From: Curtobacterium sp. MMLR14_010
Lineage (GTDB): Bacteria > Actinomycetota > Actinomycetes > Actinomycetales > Microbacteriaceae
Length of the DNA stretch: 49,287 nt
Reading direction: 5' to 3'
Assembly (NCBI RefSeq): GCF_001865015.1
Contig: NZ_MJGV01000012.1
Span: forward strand, 1-49,287
Shown: positions 33,297 to 41,905 of the stretch, in pieces
How the letters are laid out: each line of letters opens with the position of its first letter
Numbering within the stretch: position 1 is the stretch's first letter
The notes under the pieces: model-generated
What the model saw: only the letters and a program-made list of their open reading frames with translations
What the model was told of the DNA's origin: nothing
Databases searched by the model: none
Program-made: the position numbers and the translations under genes

Positions 33297-34187
33297 TCAG
33301 CGGCGACGCGGGTCGAGTGCGGCCCGCAGGGTGTCGCCGAGCGCGATGACGGCGAGCACGGTGACGGCGAGGAACGCCGCGGGTGCGACGAGCATGTGCG
33401 GGGCGCGGAGGAACTGGCTGGTCGCGGCGGAGAGCTGCAGCCCCCAGGAGATCGCCGGGCTCTCGAGGCCGATGCCGAGGTACGTCAACGACGACTCGGA
33501 CACGATGACGCCGCCGACGGTGATGGTGGCGAGGACGAGCAGCGGGGAGATCGACGACGGCAGCACGTACCGGGTGGTGATCCGCCACGTGGAGAGCCCC
33601 ATCGTGCGTGCGGCCAGGACGAACTCGGCGTTCCGCACACCGCGGACGCTCGACCGCACGAGCCGGGCCATCGTCGGCCACCCGAACAGCGCGAGCACGA
33701 GCGACACGGTGAGCACCGACCGCTCCCCGACGCTGTTGAGCACCACGACGGCGCCGAGCAGGAACGGGAAGCCGAGGAACACGTCGGTCAGGCGGGCGAG
33801 CACGGCGTCGACCCAGCCGCCGACCATGCCGGCGACGGTCCCGACGACGACGGCGACCATGCCCGCGAGCACGGTGGTGAGCACCGCGACGGCGATCGAC
33901 GAGCGGGTGCCGTACACGACGTTGGCGTACACGTCGCAGCCCTGCAGGTCGAAGCCGAACGGGTGTCCGGCGGCGGATCCGTCCCCGCTCCGGCCGAGGT
34001 CGCACACACGCGGGTCGCCGTTGCCGAAGAGTCCGGCGAACAGCTGCGGGAACGCGGCGATGGCGAGCACGAGGACGAGGACCGACGCGGGCACCCAGAA
34101 CCCCGGCGTGCGGGCGGCAGCGGCGAGCGGGCGGCGCTTGACCCCGACGACGGGGTCGACGGTCGCGGCGAGGGCTGACGTGGTCAT
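33297..34187 (-). CDS. Peptide ABC transporter permease, DppC type
   Basis: The 296-residue permease has an N-terminal helix (about 31-50), a periplasmic loop and four or five further helices, with the EAA loop EFVLAARTMGLSTWRITTRYVLP. Two cysteines occur in the periplasmic loop (VCDLG and GCDVY). The start ATG 34187 overlaps the DppB-type gene by 4 nt. It forms the peptide channel with that partner. Confidence 0.93.
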   Translation of the reverse strand: MTTSALAATVDPVVGVKRRPLAAAARTPGFWVPASVLVLVLAIAAFPQLFAGLFGNGDPRVCDLGRSGDGSAAGHPFGFDLQGCDVYANVVYGTRSSIAVAVLTTVLAGMVAVVVGTVAGMVGGWVDAVLARLTDVFLGFPFLLGAVVVLNSVGERSVLTVSLVLALFGWPTMARLVRSSVRGVRNAEFVLAARTMGLSTWRITTRYVLPSSISPLLVLATITVGGVIVSESSLTYLGIGLESPAISWGLQLSAATSQFLRAPHMLVAPAAFLAVTVLAVIALGDTLRAALDPRRR

Positions 34188-35125
34188 GCGGCGGCTCCCG
34201 ATCGGACGCGCGGGTCGAGGGCGGCGTGCAGCAGGTCGACGAGCACGCTCGTGACGAGGAACACCAGGATGAGGGCGGTGGAGATCCCCACGACGACGGC
34301 CCCCTCGTGCGAGCGGATGCCCTGGAACAGCAGGTTCCCGACCCCGGGCAGGTTGAAGATGCCCTCGATGATCACCGTGCCGCCCATCAGGTAGCCGAGG
34401 TCGGTCGCCAGGTAGGTCGCGGTCGGGATGAGCGAGTTGCGCATCACGTGCACCGCGACGACCCGGCCGGGCGTCAGGCCCTTCGCACGGGCCGTCCGGA
34501 CGTAGTCGGCGTCGAGCGTCTCGATCATCGAGGTCCTGGTGAGCCGGGACACCGCGGCCAGGCCGAACAGCGCGATGACGAACGCGGGCAGCACGTACGC
34601 GGTCGGCCAGCCGGCGGTGGCGCCCGCGACGGGGAACCAGTGCAGCCGGACCGAGAACACGAGCTGCAGGGCGACACCGAGCACGAAGACCGGGACCGCG
34701 CCGACGACGATCGTGCCGACGAGGACGGTCTTGTCGAGCACGGTGCCGCGCTTGAGCGCCGACAGCACGCCGAGCCCGATCCCGAGGACGATCTCCAGCG
34801 CCCACGCGGTGAGCGCGAGCGTGATCGTCACCGGCCAGCGCGAGGCCATCTGCGCCGCGACGGGCTGCCCGGTGAAGTCGGTGCCGAAGTCGCCGCGGAA
34901 CAGCCCGCCGACGTACTGCACGTACTGCAGCCACAGCGGCTGGTCCAGGTGGTACTCGGCCCGGAGCGCCCGCACGACCGACTCGCTGAGCGGCCGGTCA
35001 CCGCCGAGCGCCCGGATCGGGTCGCCCGGCAGCGCGAAGGTCATCGCGTAGATGAGGAAGGTCACCCCGAGGAAGACGATGACCAGGCCGCCGAGTCGCC
35101 GACCGACGGCGAGCGTCGGACGCAT
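34184..35125 (-). CDS. Peptide ABC transporter permease, DppB type
   Basis: The 313-residue permease starts with the family-typical first helix (LGGLVIVFLGVTFLIYAMTFALPGDPIRAL) and has the EAA loop DYVRTARAKGLTPGRVVAVHVMRNSLIP. ATG 35125 has GGAGG 6 nt upstream and overlaps the peptidase stop by one base. GTG 35128 directly before it is an alternative. Confidence 0.93.
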   Translation of the reverse strand: MRPTLAVGRRLGGLVIVFLGVTFLIYAMTFALPGDPIRALGGDRPLSESVVRALRAEYHLDQPLWLQYVQYVGGLFRGDFGTDFTGQPVAAQMASRWPVTITLALTAWALEIVLGIGLGVLSALKRGTVLDKTVLVGTIVVGAVPVFVLGVALQLVFSVRLHWFPVAGATAGWPTAYVLPAFVIALFGLAAVSRLTRTSMIETLDADYVRTARAKGLTPGRVVAVHVMRNSLIPTATYLATDLGYLMGGTVIIEGIFNLPGVGNLLFQGIRSHEGAVVVGISTALILVFLVTSVLVDLLHAALDPRVRSGAAA

Positions 35126-36522
35126 CACGCGCCTCCCGGGATCGTCGCGGACACCGGACGGGAGGCTCGTGTCGGGTCCGCCACGTGGCTCGCGCAGGCG
35201 AGGATCGCCCCGTACTGCACCCCCACCAGCTTCCCCACCGGGATCGGTGCGGCGTCGGTCACCGCGTCCGCCTGCCAGAGCGCGTAGCGCTCTGCCAGCT
35301 CGTCGCGGAGCCGCCGGAGCGGCGCGGACGCCGTGCCGGCGGTCGTCTCCGCCTCGAGCGCGCGGAGGAGCATGCCGCCGTAGCGGAGCCGGAAGCAGCG
35401 CACCAGGTCCTCGCAGCCGAAGCGCTCGGCGACGGTGGCCATCCGGCTCGCGGGTTCACGGTCGGCCCTGGCACGGTCGGTCTCCGGCGTCGCGGTGAGC
35501 ATCGGGATGAAGGCGCGCGAGGCGTCGAGGAAGGGCGTCTCGATCGTGAGCATCGGCGACGCGGTGTCGAGGACCCGCTGGAGCTCGGCTCCGGAGCCGC
35601 CGAGGTCGTCCGCGCACCGCCGGAGCAGGTCCGCGTAGGACTCGTCGGTCGGGGTCTGGTCGTCGGCGTCCGGGTGGCTCCAGTACGGCAGCTCGGCCAC
35701 CATGCAGAGCGCCCCGTGGCGGAGGGCCCACGCGGCGCTGGACGCACCATGGATGTGCTCGCCGGGGTCGACGCCGAGGCCCTCGAGGTAGTCGTAGACC
35801 TCCGCCACCCCGTCCATCGCGAACACCGCCGGGGCGAGCTCGCGCAGGTGCGGCGACTCCGGCTCCCCGGTGTCGAGCGGCAGCCCGAGCGCCCGGGGCA
35901 CCGCGTGCAGCACGTCGACGACGTCGGGCAGGTCCTCGGAGAGGTAGTAGTAGACGCCGCCCATCTCCCCGTTGTGCAACGACACCAGCAGGTCCGGTTT
36001 CGTGTCGTCGATGAGCCGCATGAACGCGAGCGTCTCCGGCAGCACCTGGTCGAAGTACACCGACTTGTGGCTGTTCGGGAACGTCCACTCCACCTGGCTG
36101 TCCGGCGCCGGGCGGTAGAAGTGCCGCGAGTAGAAGACGCGGTCGTACGGGTCGTGGAACCAGGCCTCGTTGAGCCGCATGCCGTCCGGGTCGATCGTCG
36201 GGACGATGTGCCAGGTGACGTCGAGCGCGGTGGCCTCCGCGTCGTCGCCGAGCATCGTCTCGGCGAGGTGCAGCGCGGTCCACGAGCCGATCGGTTCGTT
36301 CGGGTGCACGCCGCCGACGATGACGGCGGCGTGCGACCCGGTGCCGATGCGGTAGCTGTGCAGGGGTTCGCCGAGTCGGCTGGTGCCGATCCTGGTGACC
36401 GTGACCCGGTCCGGGTGCGCAGCGGCGAGCGCGTCGAACCGGGCGTGCAGGTCGTCGACGAGCGGGAAGCCGTCGCGGTCGGGGACCTCGCGGACGAGCC
36501 GCAGGATGGTGTCGCTGTCCAT
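35125..36522 (-). CDS. M14-family zinc carboxypeptidase
   Basis: M14 peptidases are metallo-carboxypeptidases; bacterial members also include enzymes acting on peptidoglycan peptides. In the 465-residue protein the zinc site reads His73-xx-Glu76 (GGVHPNEPIG) with third ligand His183 (SLHNGEMGG), and catalytic Glu277 is in VAELPYW. There is no signal peptide. It lies between the binding-protein and permease genes, so it probably processes imported peptides. The last residues (about TRASRPVSATI) are translated from a half-copy of the family B repeat, whose 13-mer lies at 35157-35169, implying that the C-terminus was altered by repeat insertion. Confidence 0.88.
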   Translation of the reverse strand: MDSDTILRLVREVPDRDGFPLVDDLHARFDALAAAHPDRVTVTRIGTSRLGEPLHSYRIGTGSHAAVIVGGVHPNEPIGSWTALHLAETMLGDDAEATALDVTWHIVPTIDPDGMRLNEAWFHDPYDRVFYSRHFYRPAPDSQVEWTFPNSHKSVYFDQVLPETLAFMRLIDDTKPDLLVSLHNGEMGGVYYYLSEDLPDVVDVLHAVPRALGLPLDTGEPESPHLRELAPAVFAMDGVAEVYDYLEGLGVDPGEHIHGASSAAWALRHGALCMVAELPYWSHPDADDQTPTDESYADLLRRCADDLGGSGAELQRVLDTASPMLTIETPFLDASRAFIPMLTATPETDRARADREPASRMATVAERFGCEDLVRCFRLRYGGMLLRALEAETTAGTASAPLRRLRDELAERYALWQADAVTDAAPIPVGKLVGVQYGAILACASHVADPTRASRPVSATIPGGA

Positions 36523-36530
36523 GCGGCGCC

Positions 36531-38117
36531 CTACTTCACGGCGATCTTGGCGACCACCGGGCTGCCGGCGACCGCGGGGAGCTTCGCGATCTTGTCGCTG
36601 GTGACGTAGGAGTACTTGTCGAAGAAGGTGGGGACGACCGGGAAGTCCTCGAGCACGGCCTCCTGCGTCTTCGTGTAGTACTCGTTCGCCTCGGCCTGGG
36701 TGCCGGCGGAGTCGGCCTTCGCGAGCAGCGAGTCGACCTCGTCGTCCTGGTAGTACCCCGTGCAGGGTGCGCAGCCGCCGGCCGTGGTGAACAGCGCGCG
36801 GAGGGTGTTCTGCTGGCTGATGTAGAGCGCGCCCCAGTGGCCGAAGTGCGGGCCCTTGACGGTCTTGTCCGTCAGCTCGGAGTAGTACGAGGCCCAGTCG
36901 GTGGTGGCCTTCGCCTCGGCGTCGACCCCGAGGTTCTGCCGGATCTGGTTGGCGTACGCCTGGTACAGCGAGTCGAGGCCGTTGCCGCCCGGGTAGACGA
37001 GCTCGATGCTGCCGTCGAAGCCGCCCGCCTTCGCCAGGAGCTGCTTGGCCGCTGCCGGGTCGAACTCGCAGGCCTCGCCGCAGATGCCCTCCTTCGTGCC
37101 GGACATCGAGGGCGGGGTGAGCGCCGTCGCCGGGTCGTACAGGCCGCCGTAGATCGCCTTGTTGACCTGGTCGCGGTCGATCGACATCGAGATCGCGCGG
37201 CGGACGTCGGGGTCGGAGTAGCGGTCGTCCCAGAGCGGGAAGCCGAGGTAGTCGATGCCGGGGGCGTCGAAGGAGTGCAGCCGGTCGCCGAAGTCGTCCT
37301 TCGCGCTCGTCATCTTGTCCGTCGGCAGGAAGAGCACGTCCGCGTTGCCGGCGAGGACGTCGGTGTACGCGGTGTTCATGTCGGAGTAGCTGCGGAAGGT
37401 GACGTTCGGGGTCGCGGGCTTCGCGCCCTCGTAGCCCTTCCAGGCCGTGACGGTGAACTCCTGGTTCGCCTTCCACGCCTTGCTCATCCGGTACGGGCCG
37501 TTGCCGATCGGCTTCTTGTCGTAGGCCTTCAGGTCCTCGTACGCCGCGGACGGCATCGGGTAGAACGCCGTCTGTGCCTGGCTGAGCTGCAGCGGGAACT
37601 GGCTGTCCGCGTGGGTCAGGGTGACCGTGAAGGTGTCCTTCCCGGTGACCTTCAGCCCGGACATCTCCTTGGTCGTCGGGGTGCCCTTCGCCGGGTTGAG
37701 GTCCGAGTAGCCGACGATCGACGCGAGCTGGCCGCTGTTCTCCCAGGCGTTCGGGCCGTAGGCGACGTGGTTCCAGGCCTTGACGTAGCTCTCGGGGGTG
37801 ACGGCCTCGCCGTTCTGGAACTCCCACCCGTCGCGGAGCGTGATCGTCCACGTGGTGGCGTCGTCGCTCTCGACGCTCTTCGCGGCGACGTCGTGGAGCT
37901 CGCCCTTCGCGTCCGTCTGCGTCAGCGGGGCGAACAGGCTCATCACCTGGTCGAACGCGACCGTCTGGCGACCGGGCGTCAGGTGGTCGGGCTCGCCGGT
38001 GGCGTACACCAGGCTCGCGTCCGCGGCGGAGTCGGCGGTGCCGCTCGCCGAGCAGCCGGTCGCCACCAGGGCCACCGTGGCAGCCGCGGCGAGCGCGGCG
38101 ATCGTCCTGCGTCGCAT
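36531..38117 (-). CDS. Peptide ABC transporter substrate-binding lipoprotein (family 5)
   Basis: The 528-residue protein is a DppA/OppA-type binding protein. It has a Sec lipoprotein signal with Cys22 (VATGC) and the family 5 layout (LTPGRQ; TIDRDQVNKAI-like ISMSIDRDQVNKAIYGG; FDPAAAKQLLAKAGG). AAGGAG lies 6 nt before ATG 38117. It is the first gene of a seven-gene operon and is 8 nt from the M14 gene. The peptide specificity is unknown; co-encoded peptidases suggest D-amino-acid-containing or cell-wall peptides. Confidence 0.94.
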   Translation of the reverse strand: MRRRTIAALAAAATVALVATGCSASGTADSAADASLVYATGEPDHLTPGRQTVAFDQVMSLFAPLTQTDAKGELHDVAAKSVESDDATTWTITLRDGWEFQNGEAVTPESYVKAWNHVAYGPNAWENSGQLASIVGYSDLNPAKGTPTTKEMSGLKVTGKDTFTVTLTHADSQFPLQLSQAQTAFYPMPSAAYEDLKAYDKKPIGNGPYRMSKAWKANQEFTVTAWKGYEGAKPATPNVTFRSYSDMNTAYTDVLAGNADVLFLPTDKMTSAKDDFGDRLHSFDAPGIDYLGFPLWDDRYSDPDVRRAISMSIDRDQVNKAIYGGLYDPATALTPPSMSGTKEGICGEACEFDPAAAKQLLAKAGGFDGSIELVYPGGNGLDSLYQAYANQIRQNLGVDAEAKATTDWASYYSELTDKTVKGPHFGHWGALYISQQNTLRALFTTAGGCAPCTGYYQDDEVDSLLAKADSAGTQAEANEYYTKTQEAVLEDFPVVPTFFDKYSYVTSDKIAKLPAVAGSPVVAKIAVK

Positions 38118-38173
38118 GGACAACTCCTTCGATCGGGTGCGTCCGGTCCACTGCCCGGTCGTCGTTGTCCGGA

Positions 38174-38227
38174 AAGCTAGGCCCGGGCGAATCCCGACCG
38201 CAAGGCTTCTTTCAATGGACTCTGAAA
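38174..38227 (-). promoter_or_regulatory. Promoter and candidate operator of the peptide operon
   Basis: TTGCGG (38203-38198), an 18-bp spacer and TAGCTT (38179-38174) form a plausible promoter giving a leader of about 50 nt. Just upstream, the inverted repeat TTTCA-N8-TGAAA (38210-38227) in an AT-rich patch could bind the operon's own GbsR/MarR regulator. Confidence 0.45.
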
Positions 38228-38300
38228 CTTTTACCGGGCAGAAACACCCGCGAAACGACACCTGTCGCGCTGGGACAGCCCGCTGTGCCACGCTCGGGGC

Positions 38301-38951
38301 ATGCGCCACACACCGCACTTCCTGATGACCGACGTCGCCGAGGTGAAGCGGCTCGTCGACGACAACCCGTGGGCGACGATCGTGTCGCACACGGACGCCG
38401 GACTCGTGGCCTCGCACTACCCCTTCGTGCTCGAGGCGCCCGGCCCCGACGAGGACCCCGACCAGCTCGTGCTCGTCTCGCACGTCGGACGTCCTGACGA
38501 ACAGGCGCACGAACTCGGGCAGCACGAGGTGCTCGTCGTCGTGCAGGGCCCCCACGGCTACGTCTCCCCCGCCTGGTACCCCGCGTCGCAGTTCGTCCCG
38601 ACGTGGAACCACGTCACCGCGCACCTGTGGGGAACGCCGGAGATCCTGTCCGACGAGGAGAACTTCCGCGTCCTCGGCGAGCTCGTCGACCACTTCGAAC
38701 GGGTGATGCCCGACCCGGTCTCGCTCCAGGTCGACGAGGACACCGCCAGGCGCATGGCGAAGGGCACGGTCGGCATCCGGATCCGGGTCACCCGCTTCGA
38801 CGCCCGCGCGAAGTTGTCGCAGAACAAGGCCCCGGCCGTCGTCGACGACGTCATCGCGGGGCTCCGCGGCGACGGGCCCTACGCCTCGCCGGCGCTCGCC
38901 GCCGAGATGGAGCGGGTGCACGAGACCACGGAAGGACGGGAGGCTCGATGA
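38301..38951 (+). CDS. PaiB-like FMN-binding split-barrel protein
   Basis: The 216-residue protein starts MRHTPHF, typical of the PaiB group (FMN-binding negative regulators and related flavin enzymes), and has a split-barrel region (ATIVSHTDAGLVASHYPF; YVSPAWYP; TWNHVTAHLWG). The bound cofactor is presumably FMN. It is divergent from the peptide operon. Its last codons (GREAR-stop) are encoded by the family B 13-mer at 38935-38947, which also supplies the GGAGG ribosome site for the next gene; the stop overlaps that start (ATGA). Confidence 0.86.
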   Translation: MRHTPHFLMTDVAEVKRLVDDNPWATIVSHTDAGLVASHYPFVLEAPGPDEDPDQLVLVSHVGRPDEQAHELGQHEVLVVVQGPHGYVSPAWYPASQFVPTWNHVTAHLWGTPEILSDEENFRVLGELVDHFERVMPDPVSLQVDEDTARRMAKGTVGIRIRVTRFDARAKLSQNKAPAVVDDVIAGLRGDGPYASPALAAEMERVHETTEGREAR

Positions 38952-40417
38952 GCGCCGTCCTGCTCCGTTCCGTCCGCCGTGTGGGTACCTCCGGCACCCC
39001 GGCCGACGTGCTCGTCACCGACGGCGTCGTCACCACGATCGCCCCGGCCGGCACCCTGGCACCGTCGAGCCCCGACACCGATGTCGTGGACGCCGGTGGT
39101 GCCTGGCTCGGACCCGGGCTCGTCGACCACCACACGCACTTCGACCAGTGGGCGCTCGTCCGGCGCCGCGTCGACGTCACCGGCTGCGACTCCGCCGAGG
39201 CGACCGCCGACCTCCTCGCCGACGTCGCCCGCACCGGGGTGGCGGACCCGGTCCTCATCGGCCACGGCTACCGGGACGGGCTCTGGCCGCGCCCCGCCCG
39301 ACGTGCGCTGCTCGACGCGGCCGCACCGAGCCTCCCGACCGTCGTCATCAGCGCGGACCTGCATGCCGTCTGGTGCAGCACCAGCGCACTCGCCCACTTC
39401 AGCCGGGTCCTCGGACGGCCGCTCGAGGCCGGCGAGGACGGCGTCCTGCGCGAGCAGGACGCGTTCGACGTCACCGGCGCGCTGTCCAGCGTGCCGGGCG
39501 CCGTGCTCGACGGCTACGTCGCGGACGCTGCCGAGGCCGCTGCCGCGCGCGGGGTGACCCGGGTCGTCGACCTCGAGATGCGCTTCGGGCTGGACCGCTG
39601 GGTCCGTCGCATCCACGGCGGGACGGACGCACTCCGCGTGACGTCCGGTGTGTACGCGACGGAGCTGTCCGACGTCATCGCCCGCGGGCTGCGCACCGGC
39701 GACGTCGTCCCCGGCACCCGCGGCCTGCTCACGATGGGGCCGTTCAAGGTGATCACCGACGGTTCCCTCGGCACCAGGACCGCGGCGCTCGTGGACGGGT
39801 CGGGCTCGCTTGCCTGGGCCTTCGACGACCTCGTGGCGGTCACCCGCCGCGCCGTCGACGCCGGACTCGTCCCCGCGATCCACGCCATCGGCGACCGGGC
39901 CAACACGCTCGCGCTCGACGTCTTCGAGGCCGTCGGCGCCCGCGGCACGATCGAGCACGCACAGCTGCTCGTGGACGCCGACGTCGAACGGTTCGCCCGG
40001 CTCGGGGTCGCTGCGTCGGTGCAGCCGGAGCACGCCATGGACGACCGGGACATCGCCGACCGGCACTGGGCGGGCGACACCGACCGGGCCTTCGCGTTCG
40101 CGTCCCTGGTCAGGGCGGGGGCCGAGGTGCTCCTCGGGTCGGACGCGCCGGTGGCGCCGCTCGACCCGTGGGTGTCGCTCGCCGCGGCCGTCGGGCGGGA
40201 CCGCGACGGTCGCGAGCCGTGGCACCCCGCCGAGCGGATGTCGGCGCTCGCCGCGTGGCGGGGCTCGACCGACGGACGGGTCGGCGTGTCCGTCGGAGAC
40301 GTCGCGGACCTGGTGCTCACCGAGGCGGACCCGCTGGCGGCGTCCTCGGCGGCGCTGCGGTCCATGCGGCTGCTCGGCACCGCGATCGCCGGGCGGTGGA
40401 CGCACCTGGACCTGTGA
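38948..40417 (+). CDS. Metal-dependent amidohydrolase
   Basis: The 489-residue protein has the amidohydrolase-superfamily HxH pair His62/His64 (LVDHHTHFDQW) within a composite beta-sandwich and TIM barrel, a later HAIGDRAN with a metal-binding His, and the metal-site Asp in LLGSDAPVAPLDPW. The pattern fits the YtcJ-like group, whose substrates are mostly unknown. It is translationally coupled to the PaiB-like gene and convergent with the nei gene, with only 9 bp between stops. No signal peptide is seen. Confidence 0.87.
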   Translation: MSAVLLRSVRRVGTSGTPADVLVTDGVVTTIAPAGTLAPSSPDTDVVDAGGAWLGPGLVDHHTHFDQWALVRRRVDVTGCDSAEATADLLADVARTGVADPVLIGHGYRDGLWPRPARRALLDAAAPSLPTVVISADLHAVWCSTSALAHFSRVLGRPLEAGEDGVLREQDAFDVTGALSSVPGAVLDGYVADAAEAAAARGVTRVVDLEMRFGLDRWVRRIHGGTDALRVTSGVYATELSDVIARGLRTGDVVPGTRGLLTMGPFKVITDGSLGTRTAALVDGSGSLAWAFDDLVAVTRRAVDAGLVPAIHAIGDRANTLALDVFEAVGARGTIEHAQLLVDADVERFARLGVAASVQPEHAMDDRDIADRHWAGDTDRAFAFASLVRAGAEVLLGSDAPVAPLDPWVSLAAAVGRDRDGREPWHPAERMSALAAWRGSTDGRVGVSVGDVADLVLTEADPLAASSAALRSMRLLGTAIAGRWTHLDL

Positions 40418-40426
40418 CGGGACGCC

Positions 40427-41356
40427 CTACTTCTGGTCCTTCGGGCACCAGTAGAGCTTGCGGCCGGCCATGTCGGCGATCCGGATCTCGGTGCCGCACA
40501 CCCGGCAGGGCTCACCCTGACGGTGGTACACCCAGTGGCGGTCCTTCCGGGAGCGCAGCGCCTTCTTGTGGTCGGCGGCGGACAGGCCGTCCATCGTCAT
40601 CATCAGGCCGTCGCGGACGCCGTCGTGCAGGAGCTTCGACCAGTCGGCCCAGAGCGCCTTGGCCTGCTTCACGGTGATCTTCTTGCCCACCTTGTACGGG
40701 TCGATGCGCTGCCGGAACAGCAGCTCGGCGCGGTAGATGTTGCCGATGCCGCTCACCACGGACTGGTCCATCAGGAGCTGCCCGATGGCGACGTTGCGCT
40801 TCCGGATGTTCTCGACGAAGACCTTCTCGGCCTCGGGGCCGTCGTCGTTCATCGGGTCGGGGCCGAGCTTGTCGAGGGCCTGCTGGACCTCGGTCGGGGT
40901 CTCCACGACGCACTTCGTCGGGCCACGGAGGTCGGCGACGGTGTCCTCGGTCAGGAGCCGCACGCGCACCTGGCCGACGGGGTCCGGCGGGAAGGCCTCG
41001 ATCGGGTCCTCGGTCTTCTCCTGCTCGGCCATCCGGTAGCGGGCGAGCCGCGGGGCACCGATGGAGGACAGCGACTCCTCTTGGTCGTCGTCGTCCGACA
41101 GCGCCTCGGCGGTGGAGATCACGCCGGCGAAGTCCCACGCGCCGTACAGCCCGAGGTGGACGCGGAGGAACAGGTCGTCGTCGAACTCGAGGAACATCTG
41201 CTTGCCGACGGCCCGCGCCGCGATGAGCGTCTTGCCGTCGAGCTGTTCGGCACCCGCGGCGAACCGGCCCTGGGGGCTGGAGACCTCGCAGCGCTTGCCG
41301 ACGAAGTGGCGGGTGAACTGGTTGGCGATTCGGTGGACGGAGTGACCCTCGGGCAT
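40427..41356 (-). CDS. nei: Fpg/Nei-family DNA glycosylase (Nei2-like)
   Basis: Nei enzymes remove oxidised pyrimidines and nick the abasic site. The 309-residue protein begins MPEGHS, with catalytic Pro2 and Glu3, and has the helix-two-turn-helix region (SVVSGIGNIYRAELLFRQRIDP). The C-terminal zinc finger is unusual: Cys284, Cys287 and Cys304 are present but the fourth expected Cys is Asp307 (WCPKDQK). Its place beside rpiB and a Rv2466c-like gene matches nei2 (Rv2464c) in Mycobacterium tuberculosis. The start ATG 41356 has AGGA nearby. Confidence 0.93.
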   Translation of the reverse strand: MPEGHSVHRIANQFTRHFVGKRCEVSSPQGRFAAGAEQLDGKTLIAARAVGKQMFLEFDDDLFLRVHLGLYGAWDFAGVISTAEALSDDDDQEESLSSIGAPRLARYRMAEQEKTEDPIEAFPPDPVGQVRVRLLTEDTVADLRGPTKCVVETPTEVQQALDKLGPDPMNDDGPEAEKVFVENIRKRNVAIGQLLMDQSVVSGIGNIYRAELLFRQRIDPYKVGKKITVKQAKALWADWSKLLHDGVRDGLMMTMDGLSAADHKKALRSRKDRHWVYHRQGEPCRVCGTEIRIADMAGRKLYWCPKDQK

Positions 41357-41407
41357 GCGTCCTGTTCTACCCGGTGCCGCTGACGGTCCGTGTCCCCCGA
41401 CGGCCTG

Positions 41408-41896
41408 CTACGCGTCGACCTGCTTGCCGGCGATGGTGCCGGTCTGCTCGTACTCGGCGAGCTGCGCGATGCGACGGGCGTGGCGTTCCTCGCCGGAGAA
41501 CGGCTCGGCGATGAACAGGTCCACGAAGTCGATGACCTCGGCCTCGGTGTGCTGACGGGCCCCGAGCGAGATGACGTTGGCGTCGTTGTGCTGGCGGGCG
41601 AGGAGCGCGGTCGACTCGTTCCACACGAGCGCTGCCCGGACGCCCTCGACCTTGTTCGCGGCGATCGCCTCGCCGTTGCCCGAGCCGCCGAAGACGACGC
41701 CGAGCGCCTGGACGCCCGCGCGCTGGTCGGCGACGACGGCGTGTGCGGCGTTGATGCAGAACGAGGGGTAGTCGTCGAGCGCGTCGTACTCGGTCGGGCC
41801 GTGGTCGACGACCTCGTGTCCGGCCTCGGCGAGGTGCGAGGCGAGGGTCTTGGCGAACTCGAGGCCGGCGTGGTCCGTTCCGAGGTGGATGCGCAT
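41408..41896 (-). CDS. rpiB: Ribose-5-phosphate isomerase B
   Basis: RpiB interconverts ribose-5-phosphate and ribulose-5-phosphate in the pentose phosphate pathway. The 162-residue protein has GTDHAGLEFAK at 6-16, the anion-binding GGSGNGEAIAANK (70-82) with Glu76 in the catalytic-base position used by mycobacterial RpiB, and DFVDLFIAEPFSGEERHARRI. TAGGAT lies 6 nt before ATG 41896 with no Shine-Dalgarno sequence, so it is probably leaderless; that -10 box includes the TAG stop of the upstream XRE-cupin gene. Confidence 0.95.
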   Translation of the reverse strand: MRIHLGTDHAGLEFAKTLASHLAEAGHEVVDHGPTEYDALDDYPSFCINAAHAVVADQRAGVQALGVVFGGSGNGEAIAANKVEGVRAALVWNESTALLARQHNDANVISLGARQHTEAEVIDFVDLFIAEPFSGEERHARRIAQLAEYEQTGTIAGKQVDA

Positions 41897-41905
41897 GGAC
41901 CGATC

